Positions 32,701 to 41,031 of a DNA stretch of 64,000 bases are shown here, piece by piece. Within the stretch, counting starts at the first letter, position 1. Each line of letters starts with the position of its first letter. Origin of the DNA: Halorarum salinum (lineage in GTDB: Archaea > Halobacteriota > Halobacteria > Halobacteriales > Haloferacaceae); the NCBI RefSeq assembly GCF_013402875.1, contig NZ_CP058579.1, positions 3,906,001 through 3,970,000 on the forward strand. The letters are read 5' to 3'. Below the pieces are notes generated by a model. That model did no database searches, was not told the DNA's origin, and worked only from the letters and a program-made list of their open reading frames with translations. The position numbers were made by a program, and so were the translations under genes.

Positions 32701-34673
32701 GCGGCGATGTTCTCGTCGGTCACCTCGTTCTTGAAGGTGACGTCGATGCAGTCGCCGACGTTCGCGCGGACGACCAGCGGTTCCGGGTTCATCTTCCCCT
32801 CCCGCACGAGGTCCGCGTGCTCCTCCAGGACGTAGACGATGCCGTTGGGGTCGTGGTGGCCGTCGTCGTTGTAGACGACGTCCGCGGGGAGCGCCACGAT
32901 GGTGTACTCCCGCGTCTCGCCCTCGAAGACCGGTTCGAACCCCTCGATGTCGGGTTCGCAGGGATCGGCGTAGGGCGCGCCGGGGAGGATGTCGTCGCCG
33001 TTGCGGGTGAGCGCCTCCTCCTCGTCGGGTTCGGGGTCGCGGAAGTCGTCGAGGCCCGCGGCGCCGTACGGCGGGTACGGCGGCGCCTCGCCGAACTCGC
33101 CGGGGATGAACTCCGGGAACCCTTCGACGTCCGAGTCCGCCGGAATCGGCGGGTCGTTGTCCGGAAGCTTTTGCAGTCCCTTCCGCTCCTTGTCGAGCAC
33201 GCGCATGAGCCCCCACATCCCGTCTCCGTAGTGGGGGAACAGGTGGCAGTGGAACAGGTAGTCGCCGGGGCTCCCGTGGGCGCCGCCTGCGCCGACTCGG
33301 AACGCATCCTCGAACGGCATGTCCGGGCGGACCGAGGTGAAGTCCCTGATGGCGCCCCGCGGCATGCCGTACGCCGAGATGTACGGGGCGCTGTACGTCG
33401 ACCCCTGCCCGATGGTCTGGGAGTCGACCGTGTCGGACCCGTCGTCCGGCGGCGTCTCCTTCCAGCGGTGGCCGTGGAGGTGGTGGACGTGGTTCTCCTC
33501 GATGGAGGCGCCGACGGCCGTGACCATGACCGGGTCGCCGAGGTACATCGGGTAGGCGTTGTCGCCGCCGCCGGGGTCGCCGTGGACCCACGAGTTGTAG
33601 AACGGATTGTCCTCACCCTCCGGGATGCGGTTGCCGGTGGGGTCCGCGCGGTAGTTGATGGCGTGGACCGTCTGGGGTTCGTCGCTGTCCGGGTACGTGA
33701 GCTGTCCGCCGTCCCGGGTCTCGATCCCCTCCGGGGTGTGGTAGTGGATGAGGAAGTGCCGGAAGCTCAGGTCCGGGACGAACCCGTTCTCCACCGCCAG
33801 GTCGGAGATGTCCTCGGGGACGTGGATGTCGGCCTGCACGCGTCCCTGGGTCTCCTCGCCCGTGTACGGGTCCGTCCAGGTCGTCCCCTTCGGGAGGACG
33901 GTGACCGAGCCGAACAGGCCGCGGGAGACCAGGTTCGCCTTCTGGGGCGGCTCGTCGGCGCTGTCGAACGCCTGGTTCGCGCCGTCCTGGAAGAAGTGCA
34001 CGCCGAAGGCGTCGGCGTGCCACCGGTAGGTGATGGAGTCGCCGGGCGCGACCGTCGTGTCGGGGTTCTCCCCGACGTTCATCCCGTCGGACTCCTTCAC
34101 GTCGTACGGGAGTCCCGCCTGGTGGATGGAGGCGCGTCGGTCGAGGTCGTTGTGGAACTCGACCTCGATCACGTCGCCGAAGTTGGCGCGCAGCGACAGC
34201 GGCTGGAGGACCCGCGTGTCGCCGTCGGCACGCAGTTTCTCCGGGATGTCGTCACAGAAGCAGTCCTCGTCCTCGTCCTCGAAGACGACGTTGTTGCCGC
34301 AGGGAACCTTGCCCGAAAGGTCGCGGATCTCCTTCAGGTCCTCCTTCAGGGCGTACATCACGCCAACCGGCTGGTGGAGCCCGTAGCGATTGAAGACGAT
34401 GTCCACGTCGATGGCGTGGACCTCGAAGTGGCGGACCTGCCCGTCCTCGGGCTCCTCGGGGACGTCGCCCGCGCGGTCGTCCTCGCCCGCGTTCGCGTGG
34501 CCGCTGGCCAGCCCCGCGGTCGTCGCGAGGGCCCCGCTTCCCTTCAGGAACGTCCGTCGTGGCAGCGTCGTTCCGCCGTCGTCGGAGGATGCGGCCCCGT
34601 CGCCGAGGTCGCCGACGTCCGGTAACTTACCACTTCGATTCACCTCGTCCGCGACATCGTTGTCGGGTGGCAT
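29793..34673 (-). CDS. Giant six-cupredoxin-domain multicopper oxidase with split copper ligands
   Basis: A 1626-residue exported protein. A Tat signal is at residues 38-62 (PRRTFLKGSGALATTAGLAS). Three homologous repeats follow, beginning near 82 (FEVHAIDVDIVFNRYG), 589 (YTIVALPADVVYNDDG) and 1046 (FEVSAIDADIRYNEYG); each is two cupredoxin domains. Copper ligands are split. Repeat 1 has H395-x2-H398-x-H400 and H475-C476-H477-x3-H481-x4-M486 but lacks the two N-terminal HxH motifs (HQ at 184, HFF at 226). Repeat 2 has H685-x-H687 and H730-x-H732 but lacks the C-terminal ones. Repeat 3 has only isolated His. A C-terminal domain (about 1440-1626) holds calcium-binding-like DLTGDGTKDLV and DVDGDGSLELA. 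It resembles ceruloplasmin/MnxG-like large oxidases; metal (Mn, Fe or Cu) oxidation outside the cell is an inference. A TATA-like TTATCTATC lies about 40 bases upstream. Confidence 0.92.
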   Translation of the reverse strand: MPPDNDVADEVNRSGKLPDVGDLGDGAASSDDGGTTLPRRTFLKGSGALATTAGLASGHANAGEDDRAGDVPEEPEDGQVRHFEVHAIDVDIVFNRYGLHQPVGVMYALKEDLKEIRDLSGKVPCGNNVVFEDEDEDCFCDDIPEKLRADGDTRVLQPLSLRANFGDVIEVEFHNDLDRRASIHQAGLPYDVKESDGMNVGENPDTTVAPGDSITYRWHADAFGVHFFQDGANQAFDSADEPPQKANLVSRGLFGSVTVLPKGTTWTDPYTGEETQGRVQADIHVPEDISDLAVENGFVPDLSFRHFLIHYHTPEGIETRDGGQLTYPDSDEPQTVHAINYRADPTGNRIPEGEDNPFYNSWVHGDPGGGDNAYPMYLGDPVMVTAVGASIEENHVHHLHGHRWKETPPDDGSDTVDSQTIGQGSTYSAPYISAYGMPRGAIRDFTSVRPDMPFEDAFRVGAGGAHGSPGDYLFHCHLFPHYGDGMWGLMRVLDKERKGLQKLPDNDPPIPADSDVEGFPEFIPGEFGEAPPYPPYGAAGLDDFRDPEPDEEEALTRNGDDILPGAPYADPCEPDIEGFEPVFEGETREYTIVALPADVVYNDDGHHDPNGIVYVLEEHADLVREGKMNPEPLVVRANVGDCIDVTFKNEVTDENIAAIPADRFPEGDEGLPESVPIEEGGKSNHIHFVSYDVLGSDSLATGFNYRQDTEPGGEMRYRWYADEEGTIFFHDHITGIDDVMHGPFASLVVEPPESEWLDPYSGDPIRSGTQAIIRTENGEDFREFCLAYQDFAPLVDRDGELVNKDAEHNENAGVMAINYRNTPYYTRDDSDPAYVHSSYVHGDPTTPVLEAYENDPVRVRLWQAAYEEQHNFEFHGRRIDPEGLDPQDATSQIIGTSEAFTLDVMAEEDYAEDGDLFEALYENPSGLPIRDYLYGSTVVDDLWDGMWGLFRTFGGAVDHLEPLPDRGAPDDSISRKELKEMGHPAPHSDFDWSEHGQLARLLYSEDCDRTYPSDKDARRNDAIDGNPPPTAPRPGDPCPDDATHRQFEVSAIDADIRYNEYGDHDPHAIIYELDEHVDEVRDGTRAPMPLSLRANANDCIEVTLTNDVDYDAIEGPHADPEMQTGEGDVGVDWERSERVSLHPTGVKYNVLGSDGATAGFNWDQTVGPGESITYRWYANGYVGASILTDHGDARSNRHHGAYGRIVVSEENAEYVDPTTAEPAPQGRAPSAMVKLPDGDDYRAFSLTFADGQYIVNEDDPDDCVVPPGHDEEVDPDDPCNQLGDPEDHGYWAIDYRSEPFVRRFEEDDDQYQVYDSDVHGDPATPLPRALLGDPVAFDVHLAADKADGLVFHLAAHQWNQLRGVEESEDAGVDDRFTVGKPDRIEPFGGAGGMAESTGDFIYQELRQRRKLEAGWWGIFRVREDPEDFRTPVQPLPDRATGIPVDERIGWVTARGDLTGDGTKDLVVLVPDSVRGSEDASALYVFLGPVDEKSITDLTGADVEVVGTLHDDEHEHGTATVRLSDDLGIDDLDTLLGLVTDATVAVGNCDSRKSENPLSKLEFDAGEKRSGDVDVTLVDGEGDAGEGAKVAITVTAADVDGDGSLELAIDLEDGPRVVVDGCESLFE

Positions 34674-34787
34674 GCATCAACCGTACCGAATACGTCAGCA
34701 TTGTAATCAGATAGATAACGACCACAAGCGTGACGTTACCGACGAATATGGTCCCTCTACCCGTCGGAACGGCCGCGCCCCGGGGCG

Positions 34788-35777
34788 TCAGCGGATCCCG
34801 CCCGTCCGCCGGCGCAGGTAGGCGTACCCGACGAGCACGGCGGCTCCCCCCACCCCGAGCGGGAGCAGGCTCCCGTTCCCGGGTCGGCCGGGCGCGCCGT
34901 CCTCCCCCGACGGGTCCGACGCGCCGTCGCCCGACTCCTCCCCCTCGCCGGGCGTGATGACGTCCGACTGCGTCGTCCCGGTCGGGGTGTCCGTGCCGTC
35001 CGCCGCGGAGCCGTCGTCGGCGCCTCCCGACCCGCTTCCCGACGCCGAACCGGAGCCGCCCTCGACCGGTTCGTCGGTGACGCGGAGCGCGTGTTCGTCG
35101 CTCGTGCCGAGCGGCTCCTGACGGCCGTAGACCACCCGTTCGCCGTGGGCGGTCGCGACGAGCGTGTACTCGCCAGGGTCGAGGTCGGCGAGGTCGAGGG
35201 TGGCGACGTACCGGCCGTCGCCCTGGCGGTCGGCCACGGCCGAGACCGTCTCCTCGCCGTTCCAGGCGACCACCGTCACGCGGTCCGGGCTCCCGGTCGA
35301 CTGCCCGGGGGCGACCGAGACCGCGACCGACGTCTCGGTCCCGGCCTCCGCCGCCCCGGGCGCGTCCACCTCGACGTCGTAGCCGTCGATCACGACCGGA
35401 TGGACCGCGCGGACCGTCTCCCCGTCACGGAGGACGAGGAGGTACGCGCCCGCCTCGAAGCCGTCGGTCTCGAGTTCCGTCCGCTCGCCCGCCGCCGCGT
35501 CCGCGCGGGTCACGATGCGGCGCTCCGAGTCGTACAGGAGCAGTTCGTACGGGCCCTCGTCCGGCGCCGTGACCTCGACGTCGAGGGCGTCGCCGGGTTC
35601 GACGCTCGCGACCTCGGAGACGGCGAACTCCTCGCCGTCGACCGGAACCGTCCGGTTCGGCGTGTCGACGCTCCCCGCGACGGAGAGCCCGTACTCCGGC
35701 GCTGCGCCGACGCCGCCCGCCGCCAGTACACCGCCCAGAACGCACGCCAGGATGATCGCCGCGGTCGTTCGTCGCAT
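34788..35777 (-). CDS. Surface protein with Ig-like domains and C-terminal anchor
   Basis: A 329-residue exported protein. The start MRRTTAAIILACVLGGVLAA at 35777 gives a Sec signal peptide ending near GVGAAPEYG. Two or more beta-sandwich domains follow (about 35-120 and 125-235), with phrases such as DLDPGEYTLVATAHGERVV. A Gly/Ser/Asp-rich linker (about 245-300) leads to a single C-terminal membrane helix (LLPLGVGGAAVLVGYAYLRRR). It has no PGF-CTERM or LPXTG-like motif; the simple helix plus Arg tail holds it in the membrane. Its function is unknown. It diverges from the ABC exporter operon at 36001, which may be its functional partner, and follows the multicopper oxidase on the same strand. 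Confidence 0.8.
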   Translation of the reverse strand: MRRTTAAIILACVLGGVLAAGGVGAAPEYGLSVAGSVDTPNRTVPVDGEEFAVSEVASVEPGDALDVEVTAPDEGPYELLLYDSERRIVTRADAAAGERTELETDGFEAGAYLLVLRDGETVRAVHPVVIDGYDVEVDAPGAAEAGTETSVAVSVAPGQSTGSPDRVTVVAWNGEETVSAVADRQGDGRYVATLDLADLDPGEYTLVATAHGERVVYGRQEPLGTSDEHALRVTDEPVEGGSGSASGSGSGGADDGSAADGTDTPTGTTQSDVITPGEGEESGDGASDPSGEDGAPGRPGNGSLLPLGVGGAAVLVGYAYLRRRTGGIR

Positions 35778-36000
35778 GGCCGACCGTAGACGCCTCGCCG
35801 TGATTGGAATGACCCGGCTAACCTCCCGTCCCGACGAGCGGCGGTCCGCCCCCCTCCGATCCGACCGACTCCCCTGCGACGGGCACGGTCGCGGACCCGA
35901 CCGGGGAGCCGGCCCGGAAACCACGCGCCGTCCGCGGCCGTCGCGCCGGGGTTACCCGGGCCATACTAACGTCGGTTCGGGGGGACGTCGGGACGACTCG

Positions 36001-36903
36001 ATGTCGAACGCCGAACGACTCCACAGGTCCCGCCGCGAACGGTCCGGCACAGCGGACGCCGACGACGAAGCGCTGGTCCGGTGTCGCGGGCTCACGCGCA
36101 GGTTCCGGCGCGGCGGGGGCGGCCTCCTCGGCCGGTCCGGATCGTCGACGACCGTGACGGCCGTCGACGGCGTCTCGATGGACGTCGCGCCCGGCGAGTT
36201 CGTCGGCGTCGCCGGCCCGAGCGGGAGCGGGAAGTCGACCCTGCTGCACCTGCTCGCGGGGCTCGACGTGCCCACGTCCGGGACGGTGACGCTCGCCGGG
36301 GCGGACACCGGCTCCCTCTCCGAGCGGGAGCGCGCGCGGCTCAGGCTCGACCGCGTCGGGATCGTCTTCCAGCGGTTCCGGCTCCTCCCGGCGCTGTCGG
36401 CGCGTGCGAACGTGGCGGTGCCGCTCGTCGAGCGCGGCGTGCCGAAGGCCGCCCGCCGGGAGCGAGCGACGGAACTGCTCGAACGGGTCGGCCTCGGCGA
36501 CCGCACGACGCACAGGCCGGGGGAGCTGAGCGGCGGCGAACGGCAGCGCGTCGCGGTCGCCCGCGCGCTCGTGAACGACCCGGACCTCCTCGTCGCCGAC
36601 GAGCCGACCGGCGAACTCGACACCGCCGCCGGCGAGCGGGTGCTCGCGCTGTTCGAGGAACTCGCGTCCGACCGTGCGGTCGTCCTCGCGTCACACGACT
36701 CGCAGGCGCTCTCGCGGGCCGACCGGCTCGTCCACCTCAGGGACGGGCGCGTCGTGGACGGCGAGGACCCGGCCGACCGGGCCGGGGACGTCGTGGCCGA
36801 CCGGAACGGGACCGACGCGGACGACCGGGACGCGAACGTCTCCGGCGGCCGGGGGACGAACGGGGTGGCCGGCCGAAACGGGAGCGACGAGGATGCCGCG
36901 TAG
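36001..36903 (+). CDS. ABC transporter ATPase, MacB/LolD type
   Basis: A 300-residue ATPase: Walker A GPSGSGKSTLLHLLAGLD near residue 72, signature LSGGERQRVAVARAL near 176, Walker B DLLVADEPTGELDT near 197, and the H-loop ASHDSQALS. The ATG at 36001 gives an N-terminal extension of about 30 residues and the C-terminus has an Asp/Gly/Asn-rich tail of about 50. The PTGELDTAAGERV form matches the MacB/LolD/FtsE branch, which pairs with FtsX-like permeases for export or envelope remodelling. It overlaps the first permease gene by 11 bases. The substrate is unknown. Confidence 0.95.
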   Translation: MSNAERLHRSRRERSGTADADDEALVRCRGLTRRFRRGGGGLLGRSGSSTTVTAVDGVSMDVAPGEFVGVAGPSGSGKSTLLHLLAGLDVPTSGTVTLAGADTGSLSERERARLRLDRVGIVFQRFRLLPALSARANVAVPLVERGVPKAARRERATELLERVGLGDRTTHRPGELSGGERQRVAVARALVNDPDLLVADEPTGELDTAAGERVLALFEELASDRAVVLASHDSQALSRADRLVHLRDGRVVDGEDPADRAGDVVADRNGTDADDRDANVSGGRGTNGVAGRNGSDEDAA

Positions 36904-38128
36904 GCTCCGGCGGCGGGCCGCGCTCCTCGCGCTCGGCGTCCGGCGCGTCGTCGGCCGCACCCTCGTCGTCTCACCGCGTCGGTTCCTGTCGAGCGTGCTG
37001 GCGGTCGCGATCGCGGTCGGCTTCGTGGTGACCGTCTCGGGGGTCGCGCTGGGGCTCGCCGCGGGATCGACCGTCGAGAGCCCGTCGGTGGACTACTGGA
37101 TCGTCCCGGAGGACGGGGGCGACGGGCCGACGGCCCTGCCGGTCGGCGGGTCGCGGCTCGGCGAGGTCCACGGGACGGCCGCCCGGCTGAACGCCGACGA
37201 TCGGATCGACCACGCGACGCCCGTCCTCGTCGCCCCCCTGGCCGTCGAGAACCCCCGGACCGGCGAACGGGAGTACGTCGTGGCGCTCGGGCTCGTCCCG
37301 GCCGGCGACGGGACGCGCGTCTCCGGGCTCTCGACCGACCACCTCCGACCCGGCGACCCCCACTACGCCGACGGGGGGTACGACGGTGACTGGACCGGCG
37401 AGGCGGTGCTCAACCCCGCCGCGGCCGAGCGACTCGGCGTCGACGCGGGGGACGAACTCCGCGACGGCTCCGGGTCGGGGGACCGTTCGCTCGCCGTGAC
37501 CGCCGTCGACGACGGCCCCGGGGCCGTCGGCGGGGGGATGGTCCCGCTCGCGCTCGTCCACCTGAGCGAGCTACAGGCGCTCACGGGCGCGGACGCGGGA
37601 GACCAGGCCGACCAGCTCCTCGTCCGGACGGACTCGCGGGACGTCAAGCCGACCCTCGCCGCCGCCTACCCGCGGACGAAGGTCGTCCCGAGCGACGGGT
37701 TCTCCGCGACGGCCGTCGCCGAGTCCGAGCGCGCGCTCGCGATCGGCCTCGCGGCCTCCCTCGTCGCGCTCGTCGTCGGCGTCCTCTTCGTGGCCACGGT
37801 GATGGGGCTCGAGGTCACCGCCGACCGGGAGCAGCTCGCCGTTCTCGACGCCGTCGGGTTCTCCCCGGCGTCCCGCGGGCTGGTCGTCCTCGCGGAGACG
37901 CTCGCCGTCGCCGCCTGCGGCGGCGTCTGCGGCGTGCTCCTCGGCGGCGCCGGCATCGTCGCGACGAACGCCGTCGCCGGCCACGTCCTCTCGGTCCCGT
38001 CCGTGGCGCGGTTCCACGTCGCGCTCGTCGGCTACGGCGTCGGCCTCGCCGTGCTCGTGGGGCTCCTCGCCGCGCCGTACCCGCTGTTGCTCGCCCGCCG
38101 GGCCTCGCGGGAGGGGGTGACACGGTGA
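36893..38128 (+). CDS. FtsX/MacB-like ABC permease 1
   Basis: A 411-residue permease with one N-terminal helix (about 28-52), a long extracellular domain (about 55-270) and three C-terminal helices (about 285-310, 330-360 and 375-400), the MacB layout. The start at 36893 (MPRRLRRRAALLALG) overlaps the ATPase end. The outside domain includes HYADGGYDGDWTGEAVLNP and HLSELQALTG, both repeated in permease 2. The FtsX core is ATVMGLEVTADREQLAVLDA and GFSPASRGLVVLAETLAVA. Confidence 0.9.
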   Translation: MPRRLRRRAALLALGVRRVVGRTLVVSPRRFLSSVLAVAIAVGFVVTVSGVALGLAAGSTVESPSVDYWIVPEDGGDGPTALPVGGSRLGEVHGTAARLNADDRIDHATPVLVAPLAVENPRTGEREYVVALGLVPAGDGTRVSGLSTDHLRPGDPHYADGGYDGDWTGEAVLNPAAAERLGVDAGDELRDGSGSGDRSLAVTAVDDGPGAVGGGMVPLALVHLSELQALTGADAGDQADQLLVRTDSRDVKPTLAAAYPRTKVVPSDGFSATAVAESERALAIGLAASLVALVVGVLFVATVMGLEVTADREQLAVLDAVGFSPASRGLVVLAETLAVAACGGVCGVLLGGAGIVATNAVAGHVLSVPSVARFHVALVGYGVGLAVLVGLLAAPYPLLLARRASREGVTR

Positions 38129-39339
38129 CCGCGCGGGCGCTCTCCCGCGTCCGGGGGCTCGTCGGCGTCGCCGTCGCCGTCCTGCGACACGACCGGGGGC
38201 GGACGGCGCTGGCCGTCGCGGGCATCGCGGTGGCCGTCCTCGCCACGACGTCGCTCGCGAGCGTCGGCGTCGGCGTCGTCGAGACCGGGACCGAGAAGTT
38301 CGACGCGGCCGACCGGGACCTCTGGGTGACCGGCGGGCCGGTCGGGCTGGCACCCGGCACGGTCGGCGGCTTCGAGAACACCGTGACCGACGCACACGCG
38401 CTCTCCCGGGACCTCGAACGGCGCGAGGAGGTCCGGTCGGCGGTCCCCATGTCGTTCCAGACCGTGTACGTGGGAACGGACGGCTCGGACCTGGAGACGG
38501 TCGTGGGCGTGGGCGTCCCCGGCGGCGGTCCCTCGGTCGGCGTCTCGGAGGGCCGCGGGTTCGAGCGCGACGACGTCCACTACGCCGACGGGGGCTACGA
38601 CGGGCCGATGACCAACGCCGTCGTCGTCGACCCCCGGACCGCCGAGCGGTTCGACCTCGAACCCGGCGACACGCTCCACGTCGGCGGGACGGTCGCGGCC
38701 GCCCGCTCGAACGAGTTCACCGTCGTTGGCGTCTCGTCGACGTTCTCCGGCTACGTCGGGACGCCGACGGTGGCGCTCCACCTCGCCGAACTACAGACGC
38801 TCACGGGGACGGCCGCGACGGACCGCGCGACGCTCGTCACCGTCCGCCTCGAGGAGGGCGCCGACCCCGCCCGGGTCGAGCAGTCCCTGCAGGAGGAGTA
38901 CCCCGAGTACGAGTTCCGGACGAACCGCGACCAGCTGCGTGCGACGCTCGGCCGGGAGGCGGTCGTGCTCGCCAGCGGCGCGAGCCTCGTCGTTCTCGCG
39001 GTGGTCGCGGGGATCGCGCTCTCGCTCAACCTCCTGCTGTCGTTCTGTCACCAGCAGCGCGAGGAGCTCCGGGCGCTGAAGGCGCTCGGCTGCTCGTCGC
39101 GGACGCTGGTCGGAATCGGGGTCGCCCAGGCGCTCGTGCTCGGCGCGCTCGGCGGCGCGCTCGGGCTCGCCCTCACCTACCCAGCGACGGTCGGGCTCGA
39201 GTTCGCGGTGTCCGCGGCCGTGGGCTACGAGGGGCTGGTCCGGACGCCGACCTCCGTGCTCGCGGTCGGCGCCGGCCTCTCGCTCGGGACGAGTTCGCTC
39301 GGCGCCGCGGTCGCCGCGTGGCAGGTCGGCCGGCTGTAG
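38125..39339 (+). CDS. FtsX/MacB-like ABC permease 2
   Basis: A 404-residue permease paralogous to the gene before it and starting at a GTG that overlaps its stop (GTGA). It has the same topology: first helix about 25-45, outside domain about 50-270, three C-terminal helices. It shares HYADGGYDGPMTNAVVVDP and HLAELQTLTGTA with permease 1, evidence of duplication followed by divergence. The core includes CHQQREELRALKALGCSSRT. With the ATPase it forms a heterodimeric exporter. Confidence 0.92.
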   Translation: MTARALSRVRGLVGVAVAVLRHDRGRTALAVAGIAVAVLATTSLASVGVGVVETGTEKFDAADRDLWVTGGPVGLAPGTVGGFENTVTDAHALSRDLERREEVRSAVPMSFQTVYVGTDGSDLETVVGVGVPGGGPSVGVSEGRGFERDDVHYADGGYDGPMTNAVVVDPRTAERFDLEPGDTLHVGGTVAAARSNEFTVVGVSSTFSGYVGTPTVALHLAELQTLTGTAATDRATLVTVRLEEGADPARVEQSLQEEYPEYEFRTNRDQLRATLGREAVVLASGASLVVLAVVAGIALSLNLLLSFCHQQREELRALKALGCSSRTLVGIGVAQALVLGALGGALGLALTYPATVGLEFAVSAAVGYEGLVRTPTSVLAVGAGLSLGTSSLGAAVAAWQVGRL

Positions 39340-39461
39340 CCGGCGGGCGACCCCCCGAACCGGTCGTCCCGTCGACCGGTCGCCGGCACGTGGACTCGAC
39401 GCGGGGTTACCTTTCCCCTGCAGGGAGACGACACAAGGTCCCCGACACGGAAACAGGTGGT

Positions 39462-40505
39462 ATGAATCAGCGACGACGGCGGTTCCTCGGAGCGGTAGCC
39501 GGCACGGCGACGGCGGGTCTCGTGGGGGTGGCGGGGTACGCGAGACGGTCGAACGCGGGGAGCGGAGCCGCCCGGACGCAGGGCGGGACCGTGCTGATGA
39601 GCGCCCGGCAGGGGAACGTCTACGACCCGGTCGGCCTGTACGTCGAGCCCGGCGCGACCGTCGTCTGGGAACTGGAGAGCGGCGTCCACTCGTCGACGTC
39701 CTACGAGGACAGGATCCCGGAGGGAGCCGAACCGTGGGACACCGGCATCGTCTCGGAACCCGGCGCGACCGTCTCGCGGACGTTCGAGGTGGAGGGAACG
39801 TACGACTACTACTGTCTCCCGCACCGGGCGAACGGGATGGTCGGCCGCATCGTCGTGGGAACGCCCGGCGGCCCGGCCGAGGGGAGCATGCCGACCGACG
39901 GCCCCGTCCCGGAGAGCCAGCGGATCGTCCAGGAGGGGTCCGTCGCGGCCGGCGGCCTGGGGACGGGCAGGATACTGATCACCTACGAGGGGGAGGTCTC
40001 GCCGGGCAACGCCGTCACGATCACCGCGACCCTGGACGGCGAACCCGTCGTCGGCGCGAACGTCTTCCAGCGTGGCGCGGAGGGCGACGACGAGTGGACG
40101 CTCGTGGGGACGACCGACGAGAACGGCCGGCTGCAGGTCACGATCCCGTCGTCGGGCGACCGCGCGGGCGACCTCCGCGTCAGGATCCGCCAGGGCGAGC
40201 GCGAGGGCGAACTCGAGGTGGAGCCCGGCGGCTCGGGCGACAGCCAGGAGGGCCCGATCAGGGTCGACTACAGCGGTACCGTCTCGCCGGGCGCGACCGT
40301 GACCATCACGGCGACCCTGAACGGCGAGCCGGTGGTCGGCGCGGACGTGTTCGTCCGGGACGGGGACGACGAACGGCAGCTGGTCGGGCAGACCGACGAG
40401 AACGGCCAGCTCCAGGTCACGGTGCCGGCCGAGGGGGACAACGCCGGGGAGCTCGACGTCCAGGTGCGACGGGGCGAACTCGAGGGGGAGCTCGAGGTCG
40501 GGTGA
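39462..40505 (+). CDS. Exported blue-copper (halocyanin-like) protein with duplicated C-terminal domain
   Basis: A 347-residue protein. A Tat signal is at the N-terminus (MNQRRRRFLGAVAGTATAGL). The cupredoxin domain (about 40-135) has the full type 1 copper set: H76 in SGVHSST and C118-x2-H121-x4-M126 in YYCLPHRANGM. After a linker come two copies of a 90-residue Ig-like domain (about 160-245 and 255-347), each with VSPGxxVTITATLxGEPVVG and TDENGxLQVT. No membrane anchor is seen after the signal. Halocyanins carry electrons at the outer face of the membrane. It follows the MacB-like genes by about 120 bases and lies near the multicopper oxidase, a plausible redox partner. Confidence 0.9.
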   Translation: MNQRRRRFLGAVAGTATAGLVGVAGYARRSNAGSGAARTQGGTVLMSARQGNVYDPVGLYVEPGATVVWELESGVHSSTSYEDRIPEGAEPWDTGIVSEPGATVSRTFEVEGTYDYYCLPHRANGMVGRIVVGTPGGPAEGSMPTDGPVPESQRIVQEGSVAAGGLGTGRILITYEGEVSPGNAVTITATLDGEPVVGANVFQRGAEGDDEWTLVGTTDENGRLQVTIPSSGDRAGDLRVRIRQGEREGELEVEPGGSGDSQEGPIRVDYSGTVSPGATVTITATLNGEPVVGADVFVRDGDDERQLVGQTDENGQLQVTVPAEGDNAGELDVQVRRGELEGELEVG

Positions 40506-40536
40506 GGACCGGACGGGCGATCGGCCGCCGGCCCCG

Positions 40537-41031
40537 CTACCTGACGGCGCTCGCGAGCGCCACCGCGCCCGCGAGCAGGAACACGAGCGCGACGACGGGC
40601 TGTCCCCCGGTCGCTGCGCCGTACACCGCGAACGCGACGCCCGCCGCGACGGCCCCGACCGAGAGGCTCGCCGCGGTGTGGACCGCGACGTTCCGGGTCG
40701 CGTCAGTCTCCCGTCCGAGCTGCTCGCCGAGCCCGATGGCGTGTTCGCCGAGGTCCCACGCGACCGCGGCGGCGACCGCGCCGGCGAGCGAGACGCCGAC
40801 GCCCGCGCCGCCGGTCCCAGCCGCGAGCAGCACCGCACACGCGAGCAGCACCGCGCCGGCGCCGAGCACGCGGCGCGACGGGCGCACGAGCCCACCGACG
40901 ACGAGGACGGTGCCGACCGCGCCGAGCCCCCCCGCTGCGGGGGAGACGAGCCCGACGACGACGGCCCCCGTGAACGCGGCGATGGCCGCGCCCCAGATTC
41001 CCGCCGCCGGGGGGCGCCGGGTGACGGTCAC
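40537..41031 (-). CDS. Small integral membrane protein of the DUF58 operon
   Basis: A 164-residue protein with about five hydrophobic segments (Ala/Gly/Val-rich). Its GTG start at 41031 overlaps the stop of the DUF58 gene (GTGA), so it is the last gene of the DUF4129-DUF58 operon. This position is filled by a similar small membrane protein (DUF7519-like) in other haloarchaea; that is recalled context, not a domain I can prove. It probably helps hold the DUF58 complex in the membrane. Confidence 0.75.
   Translation of the reverse strand: MTVTRRPPAAGIWGAAIAAFTGAVVVGLVSPAAGGLGAVGTVLVVGGLVRPSRRVLGAGAVLLACAVLLAAGTGGAGVGVSLAGAVAAAVAWDLGEHAIGLGEQLGRETDATRNVAVHTAASLSVGAVAAGVAFAVYGAATGGQPVVALVFLLAGAVALASAVR

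Noticed and set aside
32049-34625. 858-codon open frame on the plus strand
   Set aside because: Antisense to the multicopper oxidase. Val/Arg/Asp-rich repetition with no recognisable domain.
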